Source: Bradyrhizobium diazoefficiens (lineage in GTDB: Bacteria; Pseudomonadota; Alphaproteobacteria; Rhizobiales; Xanthobacteraceae). Taken from it: a stretch of 64,000 bases of DNA. The DNA lies in the NCBI RefSeq assembly GCF_018129965.1, contig NZ_JAFCKW010000001.1, positions 310,001 to 374,000 of the forward strand, in the 5' to 3' direction. The notes beneath the pieces were generated by a model, which saw nothing but the letters and a program-made list of their open reading frames with translations, was not told the DNA's origin and did no database searches. Every line of letters starts with the position of its first letter. Within the stretch, counting starts at the first letter, position 1. Shown one piece after another: positions 8,926 through 17,780 of the stretch. Position numbers and translations under genes: made by a program.

Positions 8926-9537
8926 ATGTCAAGGGTGAGGACCAGGCCGACGCGGGACGACACGCGCGACAAGCTGTTCGAGGCGGCCGCGCGCGTGTTC
9001 GCGGCGGACGGCATCGGCGGCGCCAGCATCGAGGCGATCGCGGCGGCGGCGGGCTTCACCCGCGGCGCGTTCTATTCCAACTTCAAAAGCAAGGACGAGC
9101 TGATCATCGCCATGCTCGAAGACCATGTCGAGCAGTCGATCCGGCGCAACATGGACATCCTCGCCCAGCACGACAATCTCGACGATTTCATCGCGGCGCT
9201 GAAGGCGATGGACCGCACGCGGCAGGACCCGCTCGGCCGCTCGCCCCTCCTCCACATGGAGATGATCCTGTTCGTCGCGCGGGCCGAGAAGCGCCGCCCG
9301 GAACTCGCCAAGCGCCTGCGCGCGCGGCGCAAGCTGGTCGCCGACATCGTCGAGGCCACGCTGAACGGCAACGGCAGGAACGGCGCGTTGAACCCGCCCT
9401 GGATGGCCTCCGTCGTGCTGGCGCTGGAAGACGGCTTTCGCCTGCACCGGCTGATCGATCCCGAGACGACGCCGGCCGACAGCTTCTTGCGGGCGATCGC
9501 GGATTTGAGACGCAGGACGGGGCTGGCGTCGGAATGA
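8926..9537 (+). CDS. TetR/AcrR family transcriptional regulator
   Basis: A 203-residue one-domain regulator with the standard N-terminal TetR helix-turn-helix (about residues 10-60): KLFEAAARVFAADGIGGAS, IEAIAAAAGFTRGAFYSNF, then KSKDELIIAMLEDHVEQ. The rest is the ligand-binding dimerisation domain, which does not identify the ligand. It is divergently transcribed from the P450, with a perfect 12-bp inverted repeat 22 bp upstream of its own start, so it likely represses both itself and the P450. The start ATG is the first in-frame one and begins the usual short basic tail. Confidence 0.9.
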   Translation: MSRVRTRPTRDDTRDKLFEAAARVFAADGIGGASIEAIAAAAGFTRGAFYSNFKSKDELIIAMLEDHVEQSIRRNMDILAQHDNLDDFIAALKAMDRTRQDPLGRSPLLHMEMILFVARAEKRRPELAKRLRARRKLVADIVEATLNGNGRNGALNPPWMASVVLALEDGFRLHRLIDPETTPADSFLRAIADLRRRTGLASE

Positions 9538-9622
9538 GCGCGCCTCAGCGGGCTCTTGTGCAAACGGGAGGTCGCAAGGACGCAGCGACCTCGCTGCGCC
9601 CTTGCAAGCCGATCCTGCGCCG

Positions 9623-10837
9623 TCAGCGCGATACCGCGCTGAGGTTCTCGCCGAAGAACTTCCACGTCTTGCCGTCGAACCTGGCGAGCTTGAAGGTGTC
9701 GAAGGTCGAATAATCCGTCGGCGACACCGACACGGTGATTCCGGGAAGAAGCAGCGGCAGCGAGACCTTGTTGATGTTGGTGGCCTGCTTCAACACGTTT
9801 TCACGGGTCAGGACGTCGCCGCAGTTCTTCAGGATGATCGCCGTGAATTGCGCGGAGGTGTAACCGATCTGGTTGCTGCCATCGATCGGATTTCCTTCCG
9901 GGTACCACTGCTTCATGAACGCCAGATAGTCCTGTACGCCGGGATCGGAATCCCAGGCGGGATCTCCGACGACCTTGGTGGCGAGCGCCGTGATGAGACC
10001 GGTTGACGCCTCCAGCCCGGCCGGCTCGAGCACCCCGCCGATCGAGCTTGCGACCGACACGATGAAATGCGTCGGCTTCCAAACGAGATCGTTCACCTTG
10101 CGGATCGCCTGAGCCCCGAATTTCGGCGTCGTGATCGTCATCAGGACGTCGGCCCCCGCACTCTTCAGGGTGACGATCTGGGAATCGATCGTGGGATCCG
10201 TCACCTCGTAGCTGAGCTCCTTGACGATCAGATCGGCCTTTTCGCCGAGCCCTTCCTTGAAGCCCCTCAGGTAGTCCTTGCCGAAATCGTCGTTCTGGTA
10301 GATCACGCCGATCTTCGCGCCGGGAAGTTCCTTGAGGATGTACTTTGCGTAGATCCTGGCTTCCTGCGCATAGGGCGGATAGAACGGCGTCGTCCAGGGG
10401 AAGTTCTTCGCATCGTTCCACTTCGAGGCGCCCGTGGAAATCAGGATGTGAGGGACCTTCTTGCCGTTCAGATATTTCTGAATCGAAGAGTTCGTCGGCG
10501 TGCCCAGCGATCCGATGTTCGCGAGAATCTCGTCCTGCTCCACCAGCTTGCGCGTCTGCTCGACCGTCTTGGGCGGGCTATAGCCGTCGTCCATGCTCAG
10601 GAGCGTGACCTTGCGGCCGTTGATCCCGCCCTGGCTGTTGATCATCTTCCAATAGGCCGCCTCGGTCCTGCCCTGCGTGCCATAGGCCGACGCAGGACCG
10701 CTGTAGGGCATCGTCTGTCCGATCTTGATTTCGGTATCGCTGGCGCCGGGATCGTACTGCTTGTCGGCGGCCCAGGAGGCCGCGGTGGACAGCATGCCAG
10801 AGACGACGACAACAGCCGCCGTGATGCAAAAACGCAT
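9623..10837 (-). CDS. periplasmic substrate-binding protein (branched-chain amino acid ABC type)
   Basis: A 404-residue Peripla_BP_6 type I binding protein. It has a signal peptide (MRFCITAAVVVVSGMLSTAA, cleavage near SWAA), then IKIGQTMPYSGPASAYG, GGINGRKV, LSMDDGYSPPKTVEQTR and IGSLGTPTNSS, the classic two-lobe landmarks. The ligand could be an amino acid, urea, an amide or an aromatic acid. No permease or ATPase genes are adjacent, so it is an orphan that either uses a distant transporter or has a sensory role. A related orphan lies at 17781-18947 beyond two c-di-GMP genes. Confidence 0.9.
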   Translation of the reverse strand: MRFCITAAVVVVSGMLSTAASWAADKQYDPGASDTEIKIGQTMPYSGPASAYGTQGRTEAAYWKMINSQGGINGRKVTLLSMDDGYSPPKTVEQTRKLVEQDEILANIGSLGTPTNSSIQKYLNGKKVPHILISTGASKWNDAKNFPWTTPFYPPYAQEARIYAKYILKELPGAKIGVIYQNDDFGKDYLRGFKEGLGEKADLIVKELSYEVTDPTIDSQIVTLKSAGADVLMTITTPKFGAQAIRKVNDLVWKPTHFIVSVASSIGGVLEPAGLEASTGLITALATKVVGDPAWDSDPGVQDYLAFMKQWYPEGNPIDGSNQIGYTSAQFTAIILKNCGDVLTRENVLKQATNINKVSLPLLLPGITVSVSPTDYSTFDTFKLARFDGKTWKFFGENLSAVSR

Positions 10838-10938
10838 TTCGTTTCTCCCTGTAGCGTCGCTGTTTGCCGCGACGTCTGCCGGGATAATGATCTTGGCTTC
10901 TTGAAATGTCGACCTCTAAGTCGCCGGGCTGGGTGCGA

Positions 10939-13524
10939 CTACGCCGACAGCTTCACCGCCTCGCGGCCCGCCGTTCCGACCTTCAGCCGCGCCAGCATCG
11001 CCCTCGCCTGCTCGGCGCAGTGCTCGATCAGCCAGTGCTCGAACGCGATCGGCGGGAGCGCGGGCGCGTAGAGGAAGCCCTGCACGACGTCGCAGCCGAG
11101 TTCGGCCAGCACCTTGCGCTGGCCTTCGGTCTCGACGCCTTCGGCGACGACGGTCATGCCAAGGCCCTGGCCGACGCGTATCACCGCCGTGGCGATAGCG
11201 ACGGCGCCGGCATCGCGCTCGATGTCGCGCATGAAACTGCGGTCGATCTTGAGCTCGCGGATCGGCAGATGCGCGAGCCGGCTGAGGCTCGAATAACCGG
11301 TGCCGAAATCGTCTACGGAAAGGCCGATTCCGAGCGCGCGGATCGCCTGCATCGTCTCGAGCGCGGCAGCGCCGTCCTGCAGGAAAGTGCCTTCGGTAAT
11401 CTCGAGCATCAACGCGTCCGCCGGCAGTTCGTATTCGGCGAGGATATCCTTCAGCCGCGCGGCGAGCGCGACGTGGCGGAAATTGTTCGGCGACAGGTTG
11501 ACGGACACGCTCGGAATTTCGAGTCCCGCGCGGCGCCAAAGTGCCATCTGCCGACAAGCCTCGCGCACCGACCACAGGCCGATCTGCTCGATCAGGCCGC
11601 ACTCCTCGGCCAGCGGGATGAATTTTGCCGGCGAGATGTCGCCGAGCGCAGCGTCGTGCCAGCGCGCCAGCGCCTCGACACCATGAATGTCGCCGTCGCG
11701 ACTGCGGATCTGCGGCTGATAGCTGAGGGTCAGCGTGCCCTCGGCGACGGCGCGGCGGAGCGCCGCGATCAGCGCCAGCCGTTGCTCGGCGAGCCCGTTC
11801 ATCTCGGCACTGAACATGCGATGGGTCGACCGTCCGGCCTGCTTGGCCATGTACATGGCGGCGTCGGCCTGCTGCATCAACGTGTCGATGTCGGTGGCAA
11901 GATCGGGATAGAGGCTGATGCCGATGCTGGCCGACATCTGCAGGTGCCTGGATCCAAGCCGCAGCGGCGCGGACAGGCCTTCGTTGATTCCGGCCGCGGC
12001 GCGTTCCGCGCTCTCGGCGTTGCGTTGCGGCAGCAGGATGACGAATTCATCGCCGCCGAGCCGGCCCAGCATGTCCTGCGGGCCGATATGCTCGCGCAGA
12101 CGCTGCGCGAGCTGGACCAGGAGCTCGTCGCCGGCGGCGTGACCCAGCGTGTCATTGACGTCCTTGAAGTGATCGACGTCGAGAAAGGCAAGCGCGACAT
12201 GGCTGCCGGCCGGACAGGCATCGATCGCCGTCGTGATCAGGTGCCGCAGCTGCGCGCGGTTCGGTAGGCCGGTGAGGATGTCGTGATAGGCGAGCCGCGC
12301 GATCTCGGCGCGCGCCTCCTTCCGCTCGATCGCAAAGGCGCCGAGATGGACGCAGGCATCGACGATGCGCCGATGCCAGCTGCTCGGCGCACGCTGCTCG
12401 CGAAAATAGAAGGCGAAAGTGGCGATGACCCGGCCGTCCTTGGCCTTGATCGGCGTCGACCAGCAGGCGCGCAGACCAACCCCGAGCGGGCCAGCCTTGT
12501 ATGGCTGCCAGCGCGGATCGGTGTCGAGATCGGTTGCCAGCACCGGCTCGCCGTAGAAGGCCGCGGTCCCGCAGGAGCCGACACTGGGGCCGATGGCGAC
12601 GCCGTCCAGCGCGCGGGAATAGTCCTCGGGAAGGCTTGGGCCGCCGAGCGGATGGATCAGTCCGGCGGAATCGACATGCAGCAGCGAGCAGACGACGTCA
12701 GGCGCGATCTGCTCGACGCGGCGGCACAGCCGGTCGGCGATCTCCGTGATCGGAATCTCGTCGGCGAGCGCGCCCATGATGAGCTGCTGCAGCGAATGGA
12801 GCTGCCGCGTTTCGGTGATGTCCTCAAGCAGCGCGAAGATGTGCCTGGCGCGGCCCTTCTTGTCGCGGAAGGCGTCGATCCTGGCGGAGACCCAGATCTC
12901 CTCGCCGTCCTTGTTGTAGGTCAGCGTCTCGACCTTGCCGCGGCGGCCGCCAGCCATCAGGCGCTTGTACAGCCTGGCGACGCTCGTGCGGTTGGTATGG
13001 CAACCGGCGATGAGTTCAACAACCCGGCGGCCCTCTGCCTCCGCGGCGGTATAGCCAAACAGTGACGTGAAGGCCGAATTGACGTAGCGGATATTCAATT
13101 CGGTATCGGTAATGATCACCACGCGGTTTGTCTGGTCCGACACCGCGTTGAGAAGCCCGATCCTGACGTTGCGCTCGGCTTCTGCGGTGACGTCGCGCGC
13201 GAATACGATCCGATGGGTCGCCTCGCCGACGGAGGCGGACGCGACCGAGACCAGCGCCCTGATCTGGCTTCCGTCACGCCGCACGAGGCTGATCTCGTCG
13301 CGGAAGCTCGCGCCAGAAGCGGTCTGAAGGAATTCGAGGTCGAGGACCGCAACGTCACGGCCGAGCACCTCGGTACGCGCGAGCTTCCAGATCCGCTCGG
13401 CTGCGGCATTGAAATGCGTGATGCGGTGCGCGGCGTCGACAACGAGGATGGCGTCGTCGGCGCATTCGAGCGCGGCGCGCAGTACCTCCGGCATTTCGGT
13501 CACGGGACAATCGGAAGCAGACAT
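10939..13524 (-). CDS. PAS-PAS-GAF-GGDEF-EAL c-di-GMP signalling protein
   Basis: About 861 residues. Order: PAS 1 (about 10-120), PAS 2 (about 130-240, GYTAAEAEGRR, YNKDGEEIW), GAF (about 255-410), GGDEF (about 420-590) and EAL (about 600-850). GGDEF is intact (GRLGGDEFVILLP), but the inhibitory RxxD site is replaced by GPQD. The EAL domain has all catalytic signatures (VEALARWHD, DDFGTGYSSLSR, LKIDRSF, VVAEGVET), so it is likely an active phosphodiesterase. The order resembles E. coli DosP, but I see no obvious heme-ligating His in PAS 1, so the sensed signal is unknown. No membrane segment is seen. ATG at 13542 is an alternative start; neither has a strong ribosome site. Confidence 0.92.
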   Translation of the reverse strand: MSASDCPVTEMPEVLRAALECADDAILVVDAAHRITHFNAAAERIWKLARTEVLGRDVAVLDLEFLQTASGASFRDEISLVRRDGSQIRALVSVASASVGEATHRIVFARDVTAEAERNVRIGLLNAVSDQTNRVVIITDTELNIRYVNSAFTSLFGYTAAEAEGRRVVELIAGCHTNRTSVARLYKRLMAGGRRGKVETLTYNKDGEEIWVSARIDAFRDKKGRARHIFALLEDITETRQLHSLQQLIMGALADEIPITEIADRLCRRVEQIAPDVVCSLLHVDSAGLIHPLGGPSLPEDYSRALDGVAIGPSVGSCGTAAFYGEPVLATDLDTDPRWQPYKAGPLGVGLRACWSTPIKAKDGRVIATFAFYFREQRAPSSWHRRIVDACVHLGAFAIERKEARAEIARLAYHDILTGLPNRAQLRHLITTAIDACPAGSHVALAFLDVDHFKDVNDTLGHAAGDELLVQLAQRLREHIGPQDMLGRLGGDEFVILLPQRNAESAERAAAGINEGLSAPLRLGSRHLQMSASIGISLYPDLATDIDTLMQQADAAMYMAKQAGRSTHRMFSAEMNGLAEQRLALIAALRRAVAEGTLTLSYQPQIRSRDGDIHGVEALARWHDAALGDISPAKFIPLAEECGLIEQIGLWSVREACRQMALWRRAGLEIPSVSVNLSPNNFRHVALAARLKDILAEYELPADALMLEITEGTFLQDGAAALETMQAIRALGIGLSVDDFGTGYSSLSRLAHLPIRELKIDRSFMRDIERDAGAVAIATAVIRVGQGLGMTVVAEGVETEGQRKVLAELGCDVVQGFLYAPALPPIAFEHWLIEHCAEQARAMLARLKVGTAGREAVKLSA

Positions 13525-13671
13525 CGTGGGACCAGGCTGCATCGGGAAGAAGCGGCAATCGGCCCGAGGCTAAGGTTCCGATGGTGTCAAAGACGTTGTT
13601 ACGAGGCGCGAAGATGCGGCATGATTAACATTCTGCGAAGGAGATGCAGGTATCCTGGTGCGTCGCGAAGC

Positions 13672-14973
13672 TTATTCCGCGGCGGCTTCGGCTTTGAGCA
13701 GGTGCAGCCGGCCGGCTACCGCCCGCACCTTGCCCGGCGAGGCCTGCCAGACCGACAGCGCCGACAAGCCGCTCACGACCATCGCGATGGCAAAGGCGAG
13801 CGTGTAATCGCCGGTGCGATCATAGAGCAGGCCCGTGAGCCACGGTCCGGCCGCGCCGCCGGCCAGTGCGGCCAGCATGATCATGCCGAAGATGCTGCCC
13901 TGGTGCTTGCCCTGGAAGATCTCGAATACCACTGCGCCCATGATCGAGGTGAGGCCGCAGCCCAGCGCGCCCTGCGTGAGCACCATCAGATAGACGAGCC
14001 ACAGCGACGGCTGGAATTTCAGCGCTATCAGCGCAGCGAAGCAGATCGCAAAGCCGGCACAGCTGATCGCCCACACCCATTCCCGCCCGATGCGGTCGGA
14101 GGCGTGGCCGAGCAGGATCTGGCCGGGAATGCCGAGCAGGCTGACGGTGCCGAGCGCCCATACCGCAACATTCGGGCTGAAGCCGATATCGAGCAGGAAT
14201 TTGGTCTGGTGCACCTGAACCGCGTACCAGATGTACAGGCCGCAGAAATAGCCGAGCGCAATCCACCAGAAGCGCGCCGTGGCAACCGCCCGGCGGAGCG
14301 TCCAGTCGGTCCCGACCCAGACGGGATCGACGACGTTGGAGATTGGTGCCGCGGCGCCCGCGACCAGCGCCGCATCGCCATCGGGTTCAAGGCCGATGTC
14401 CTCGGGACGCTTGTGCAGGAACAGGTTGATCGGCGCCAGCACGACCAGGATCAGCAGACCCATCGCGGTGCAGGCGGTGCGCCAGCCGGTCTGCTCGATC
14501 ATGTGCTGCACCCACGGCAGCAGCGTCATCGAGCCGATGCCGACGCCGGCAAAGGCGATGCCGATGGCAAAGCCGCGCTTGCGGATGAACCAGTTCGGAA
14601 GGAACAGCGACTGGCCCGAATAGCCGAGGCAGACGCTGCCTGCGCCAACCATGACACCGATGGTGATGTAGAGATGCCAGGGCGCGCTGGTGAGCGGCGC
14701 GAGCAGCAGCCCCCCACCCATCAGCACGACGCCGAGTTCCATCACGGCGCGCGGTCCGGCGCGATCCATCAGGCGACCGATCAACGGGCTGACGATGCCG
14801 GAGACAACGAAGCCGAAGGAGAAAGCGCCAGCGGTGACGCCGCGCTCCCAGCCGAATTCGGAGACGATGGGAGGAAAGAACAATGAAAAGGCGGTGCGCG
14901 CGTTGACGCCGATGGCCATGGTGACAAAGGTCACGGCGACCACGACCCAGCCGTAGAAGAACGGAAGCCGCAT
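13672..14973 (-). CDS. MFS transporter (OFA/monocarboxylate-like)
   Basis: A 433-residue protein with 12 predicted membrane helices. It opens with FFYGWVVVAVTFVTMAIGV and has GRLMDRAGPR between helices 2 and 3, the MFS signature loop. The pattern fits the oxalate/formate and monocarboxylate antiporter-like families, so a small organic anion is a plausible substrate, but nothing fixes it. It lies between two c-di-GMP enzyme genes on the same strand with gaps of roughly 90-150 bp, so it may or may not share a transcript. The long open frame on the opposite strand is a coding shadow. Confidence 0.88.
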   Translation of the reverse strand: MRLPFFYGWVVVAVTFVTMAIGVNARTAFSLFFPPIVSEFGWERGVTAGAFSFGFVVSGIVSPLIGRLMDRAGPRAVMELGVVLMGGGLLLAPLTSAPWHLYITIGVMVGAGSVCLGYSGQSLFLPNWFIRKRGFAIGIAFAGVGIGSMTLLPWVQHMIEQTGWRTACTAMGLLILVVLAPINLFLHKRPEDIGLEPDGDAALVAGAAAPISNVVDPVWVGTDWTLRRAVATARFWWIALGYFCGLYIWYAVQVHQTKFLLDIGFSPNVAVWALGTVSLLGIPGQILLGHASDRIGREWVWAISCAGFAICFAALIALKFQPSLWLVYLMVLTQGALGCGLTSIMGAVVFEIFQGKHQGSIFGMIMLAALAGGAAGPWLTGLLYDRTGDYTLAFAIAMVVSGLSALSVWQASPGKVRAVAGRLHLLKAEAAAE

Positions 14974-15064
14974 ATTGTGTTTATTTCATCCCTAGACGGC
15001 CCTACCGACCGTCCGGGGCTGCCCGGGTCAAGCGATTTTCGCGCGCGCTCGGCGGGCGGAACGC

Positions 15065-17494
15065 TCAGGCCGCGTCGCGGCGGAAAGCCCGGGCAGAAGC
15101 GTCGAACGCGATCTGGTCGACCGGCTGCGGGCGTCCGAACAGATAGCCTTGCGCGAAATTGACGCCGAGCGCCATCAGCCGCTCGAATTCCTCAGCGGTC
15201 TCGACGCCTTCGGCGGTCACCGACATGTCCAGACCGCGCGCCAGCGTCACGATCGATGAGATGATGGCGGAACTGCGCGGCTGATGCGTGAGGTTGCGGA
15301 TGAACGACTTGTCGATCTTGATCTTGTCGAACGGGAACGCGGTGAGATAGCTGAGCGACGAATAACCGGTGCCGAAATCGTCGAGCGCGAGCTCGATACC
15401 GATGCTCTTGAGCCGTTCCATGAAGGCGTGGTTCTCGACGCCGCGCTCCAGCAGCACCGATTCCGTGATCTCGATCTCGAGCCGCTCAGGCGGCAGGCCT
15501 GAATCGGCCAGCGCTGTGGAGATGGTCTCGAACAGTTCGGCTTCCTTGAACTGGATCGGGGACAGGTTCACCGCGACCGTGAGATCGGAGGGCCAGGCGG
15601 CGGCATCCGCGCAAGCGCGCCGCAACACGAATTCGCCGAGCGGCACGATCAGCCCGGTCTCCTCCGCGAGCGGAATGAACTGGTCCGGCGGGATCAGCCC
15701 CCGGCTCGGATGCCGCCAGCGCACCAGCGCCTCGAAGCCGCGACGACTGCCGCTGGCGACGTCCACGAACGGCTGGTAGTGTACCTCGAGCTGGCAGTGC
15801 GCGATGGCATCGCGCAAATCGCCTTCCAGCGTGCTGCGCGCCTCGAGTTCGGCCGACATGGCTTCGTCGTAGACGGTGAAGCAGTTGCGGCCGACCGATT
15901 TCGAGCGATAGAGCGCAAGGTCCGCCTTCTTCAGCAACTGCTCCTGGTCGCTGCCATGGTCCGGCGCGATCGCGATGCCGATGCTGGTGCCGATCTCGAC
16001 GCGATGACCGGGCAGCACGAACGGCTCGGCCACGAGCTTGGCGATCCTTGCGGCGAGCTCGGTCGCACTGCCGCGCTGATCCTCGCCGGCTTCCTGGATG
16101 ATCGCGAACTCGTCGCCGCCGAGCCGTGCCAGCACGTCCTTGGCGCGAAGGGTGGATCTGAGCCGCAATGCCACCTGGCGCAGCAGCGCGTCGCCGGCTC
16201 CGTGGCCGAGGGAGTCGTTGACGTTCTTGAAACGGTCGAGATCGAGCATCAGGATCGAGAACGGCAGTCCCCTCACGCTCAACTGGTTGTTCATCATGTC
16301 GAGCCGGGCCAGGAAGAAGGCGCGGTTCGGCAGCCCGGTCAGCGCATCGGTCTGCGCGAGTTCGAGCACGCGCCGGTTCGCCAGCGACAGCCTCCGCGAG
16401 TTGCGGCTTGCCAGCATGAGATAGGTTGCGAGCGACAGCGTCAGCAGCATACCGACGATGACGACCGCGACAGCGCGATCATAGGCCGTCTCCAGCGGAC
16501 CGCCGGCCGTCGGCATGGCGCGTACCTGCCAGTCCGCGTCCCCGATCCTGAGGATGCCCGACCAATGCCGGCCTTGCGCGACATCGCGCAACGACTGCGG
16601 GGCGGCGGCCGAGGAAGCGAAATCCGGCAGCACGTCCGCCATGCTGACGATCTGCCCGGTGAAAGGCGGATAGACGTTGACGCTGACCGCGGGGCTCGCT
16701 CCCGTCGTCACGCGAATGGATTGCATCAGCAGCGGCAGGTCGAAGACGCCCACGACGAAGCCTGACAAATTGCGGCGCCGGTCGGCGACCGTGTCGCGCG
16801 ACGTTCCCTTCGCGTAGACGGGAAGGGCGACGACGGCATCCAACCGACGGCCGCCGTCCTGTGGTTCGAAGAGGCGGGTCCGGGTGGCCGCGATCCGGTC
16901 GTTGTCGCGCGCGCGTTCGAGCACTGCACGACGCTCCGGAACCGTGGCGTAATCGATGCCGTAGACCAATGACGTCTTCGGCTGGGTCGAGAAGAACACG
17001 GGAAAATATTCATCGCTTTGAGGCGCGACGGTGAAACCGTCGCCCTGGAGCGACTTGATGCGATAGCCGGACACGCCGTCGGTGATCGCGGCAGCTTCAT
17101 ATTCGGCGCGCTCCTTGCGGTTCACGCGCGGCAGCCAGGCGATGCGCAGCATGCCGGGATGACGCTCGAACAGCCTGGCACTGAAGGTCTCGAATTCGCT
17201 GCGGGTTATTTCCTCATTGGTCGATTCGAACAGCGTGCGCAGTGCGACAAGCCTGCTGATGTACTCGCTCATGCCGTTCTGCATGACGATCACTTCGGTT
17301 TCGGCCGCGTTCTCGAACTCGATCCTGTTGACGCGGTCTTCCCATCGCGCCACAGCGGCCGCGCCCAGCACCGAGAACAGCAGGCCGAGGCCGGCCGCGA
17401 CGAGCGCGGGGCGATAGAGTTCGAGTAGCGGCGAAGCACGCCACCCTGCCGCTACACGCTCTCGATCCTGATCCTTCTGATCGTGACCGCCCAT
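15065..17494 (-). CDS. CHASE-GGDEF-EAL membrane c-di-GMP signalling protein
   Basis: About 809 residues. One N-terminal membrane helix (about 25-45), a periplasmic CHASE sensor (about 60-290, with RIAWLPRVNRKERAEYE and FPVFFSTQP), a second helix (about 325-350), GGDEF (about 375-540) and EAL (about 550-800). GGDEF is intact and preceded by the inhibitory site RAKD; EAL signatures are intact (FEALVRWRHP, DDFGTGYSSLSY, KIKIDKSF, VTAEGVET). It therefore could make and break c-di-GMP in response to a periplasmic ligand. ATG at 17494 is chosen over a TTG four codons upstream. Two orphan periplasmic binding proteins lie on either side of this gene cluster. Confidence 0.92.
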   Translation of the reverse strand: MGGHDQKDQDRERVAAGWRASPLLELYRPALVAAGLGLLFSVLGAAAVARWEDRVNRIEFENAAETEVIVMQNGMSEYISRLVALRTLFESTNEEITRSEFETFSARLFERHPGMLRIAWLPRVNRKERAEYEAAAITDGVSGYRIKSLQGDGFTVAPQSDEYFPVFFSTQPKTSLVYGIDYATVPERRAVLERARDNDRIAATRTRLFEPQDGGRRLDAVVALPVYAKGTSRDTVADRRRNLSGFVVGVFDLPLLMQSIRVTTGASPAVSVNVYPPFTGQIVSMADVLPDFASSAAAPQSLRDVAQGRHWSGILRIGDADWQVRAMPTAGGPLETAYDRAVAVVIVGMLLTLSLATYLMLASRNSRRLSLANRRVLELAQTDALTGLPNRAFFLARLDMMNNQLSVRGLPFSILMLDLDRFKNVNDSLGHGAGDALLRQVALRLRSTLRAKDVLARLGGDEFAIIQEAGEDQRGSATELAARIAKLVAEPFVLPGHRVEIGTSIGIAIAPDHGSDQEQLLKKADLALYRSKSVGRNCFTVYDEAMSAELEARSTLEGDLRDAIAHCQLEVHYQPFVDVASGSRRGFEALVRWRHPSRGLIPPDQFIPLAEETGLIVPLGEFVLRRACADAAAWPSDLTVAVNLSPIQFKEAELFETISTALADSGLPPERLEIEITESVLLERGVENHAFMERLKSIGIELALDDFGTGYSSLSYLTAFPFDKIKIDKSFIRNLTHQPRSSAIISSIVTLARGLDMSVTAEGVETAEEFERLMALGVNFAQGYLFGRPQPVDQIAFDASARAFRRDAA

Positions 17495-17780
17495 CTTGAT
17501 ATGCAAGTCCCCCTCGGCTCGGCAGCCGAACTTCAGGTTGAGCTGTCGTCAGGTCTATCGGACATGGATCGCGGTTAAGAACTGCAGAATTTCGGAGCCC
17601 GGCCGCTTCACAACCCGTGTCTTAGTTAACGATTGACCCGCAAGTTACGTCAGTCTGTAAGCAAGTTGCAGGTTTTCCCAGCAGTCTTACGGGCCCTCGA
17701 GCCGGAAGGGATTAGCAGCCTGTTCAGCCGAACAGAATTATCCTTGACCCAACGCGTCCCGCATCCGGCCCAGCTCCCTC

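Noticed and set aside
13213..14886. A 557-codon open frame on the plus strand opposite the MFS transporter gene
   Set aside because: It is an antisense coding shadow typical of high-GC DNA; its product is low-complexity (Arg/Asp/Gln-rich), while the minus strand encodes a clear 12-helix MFS protein.
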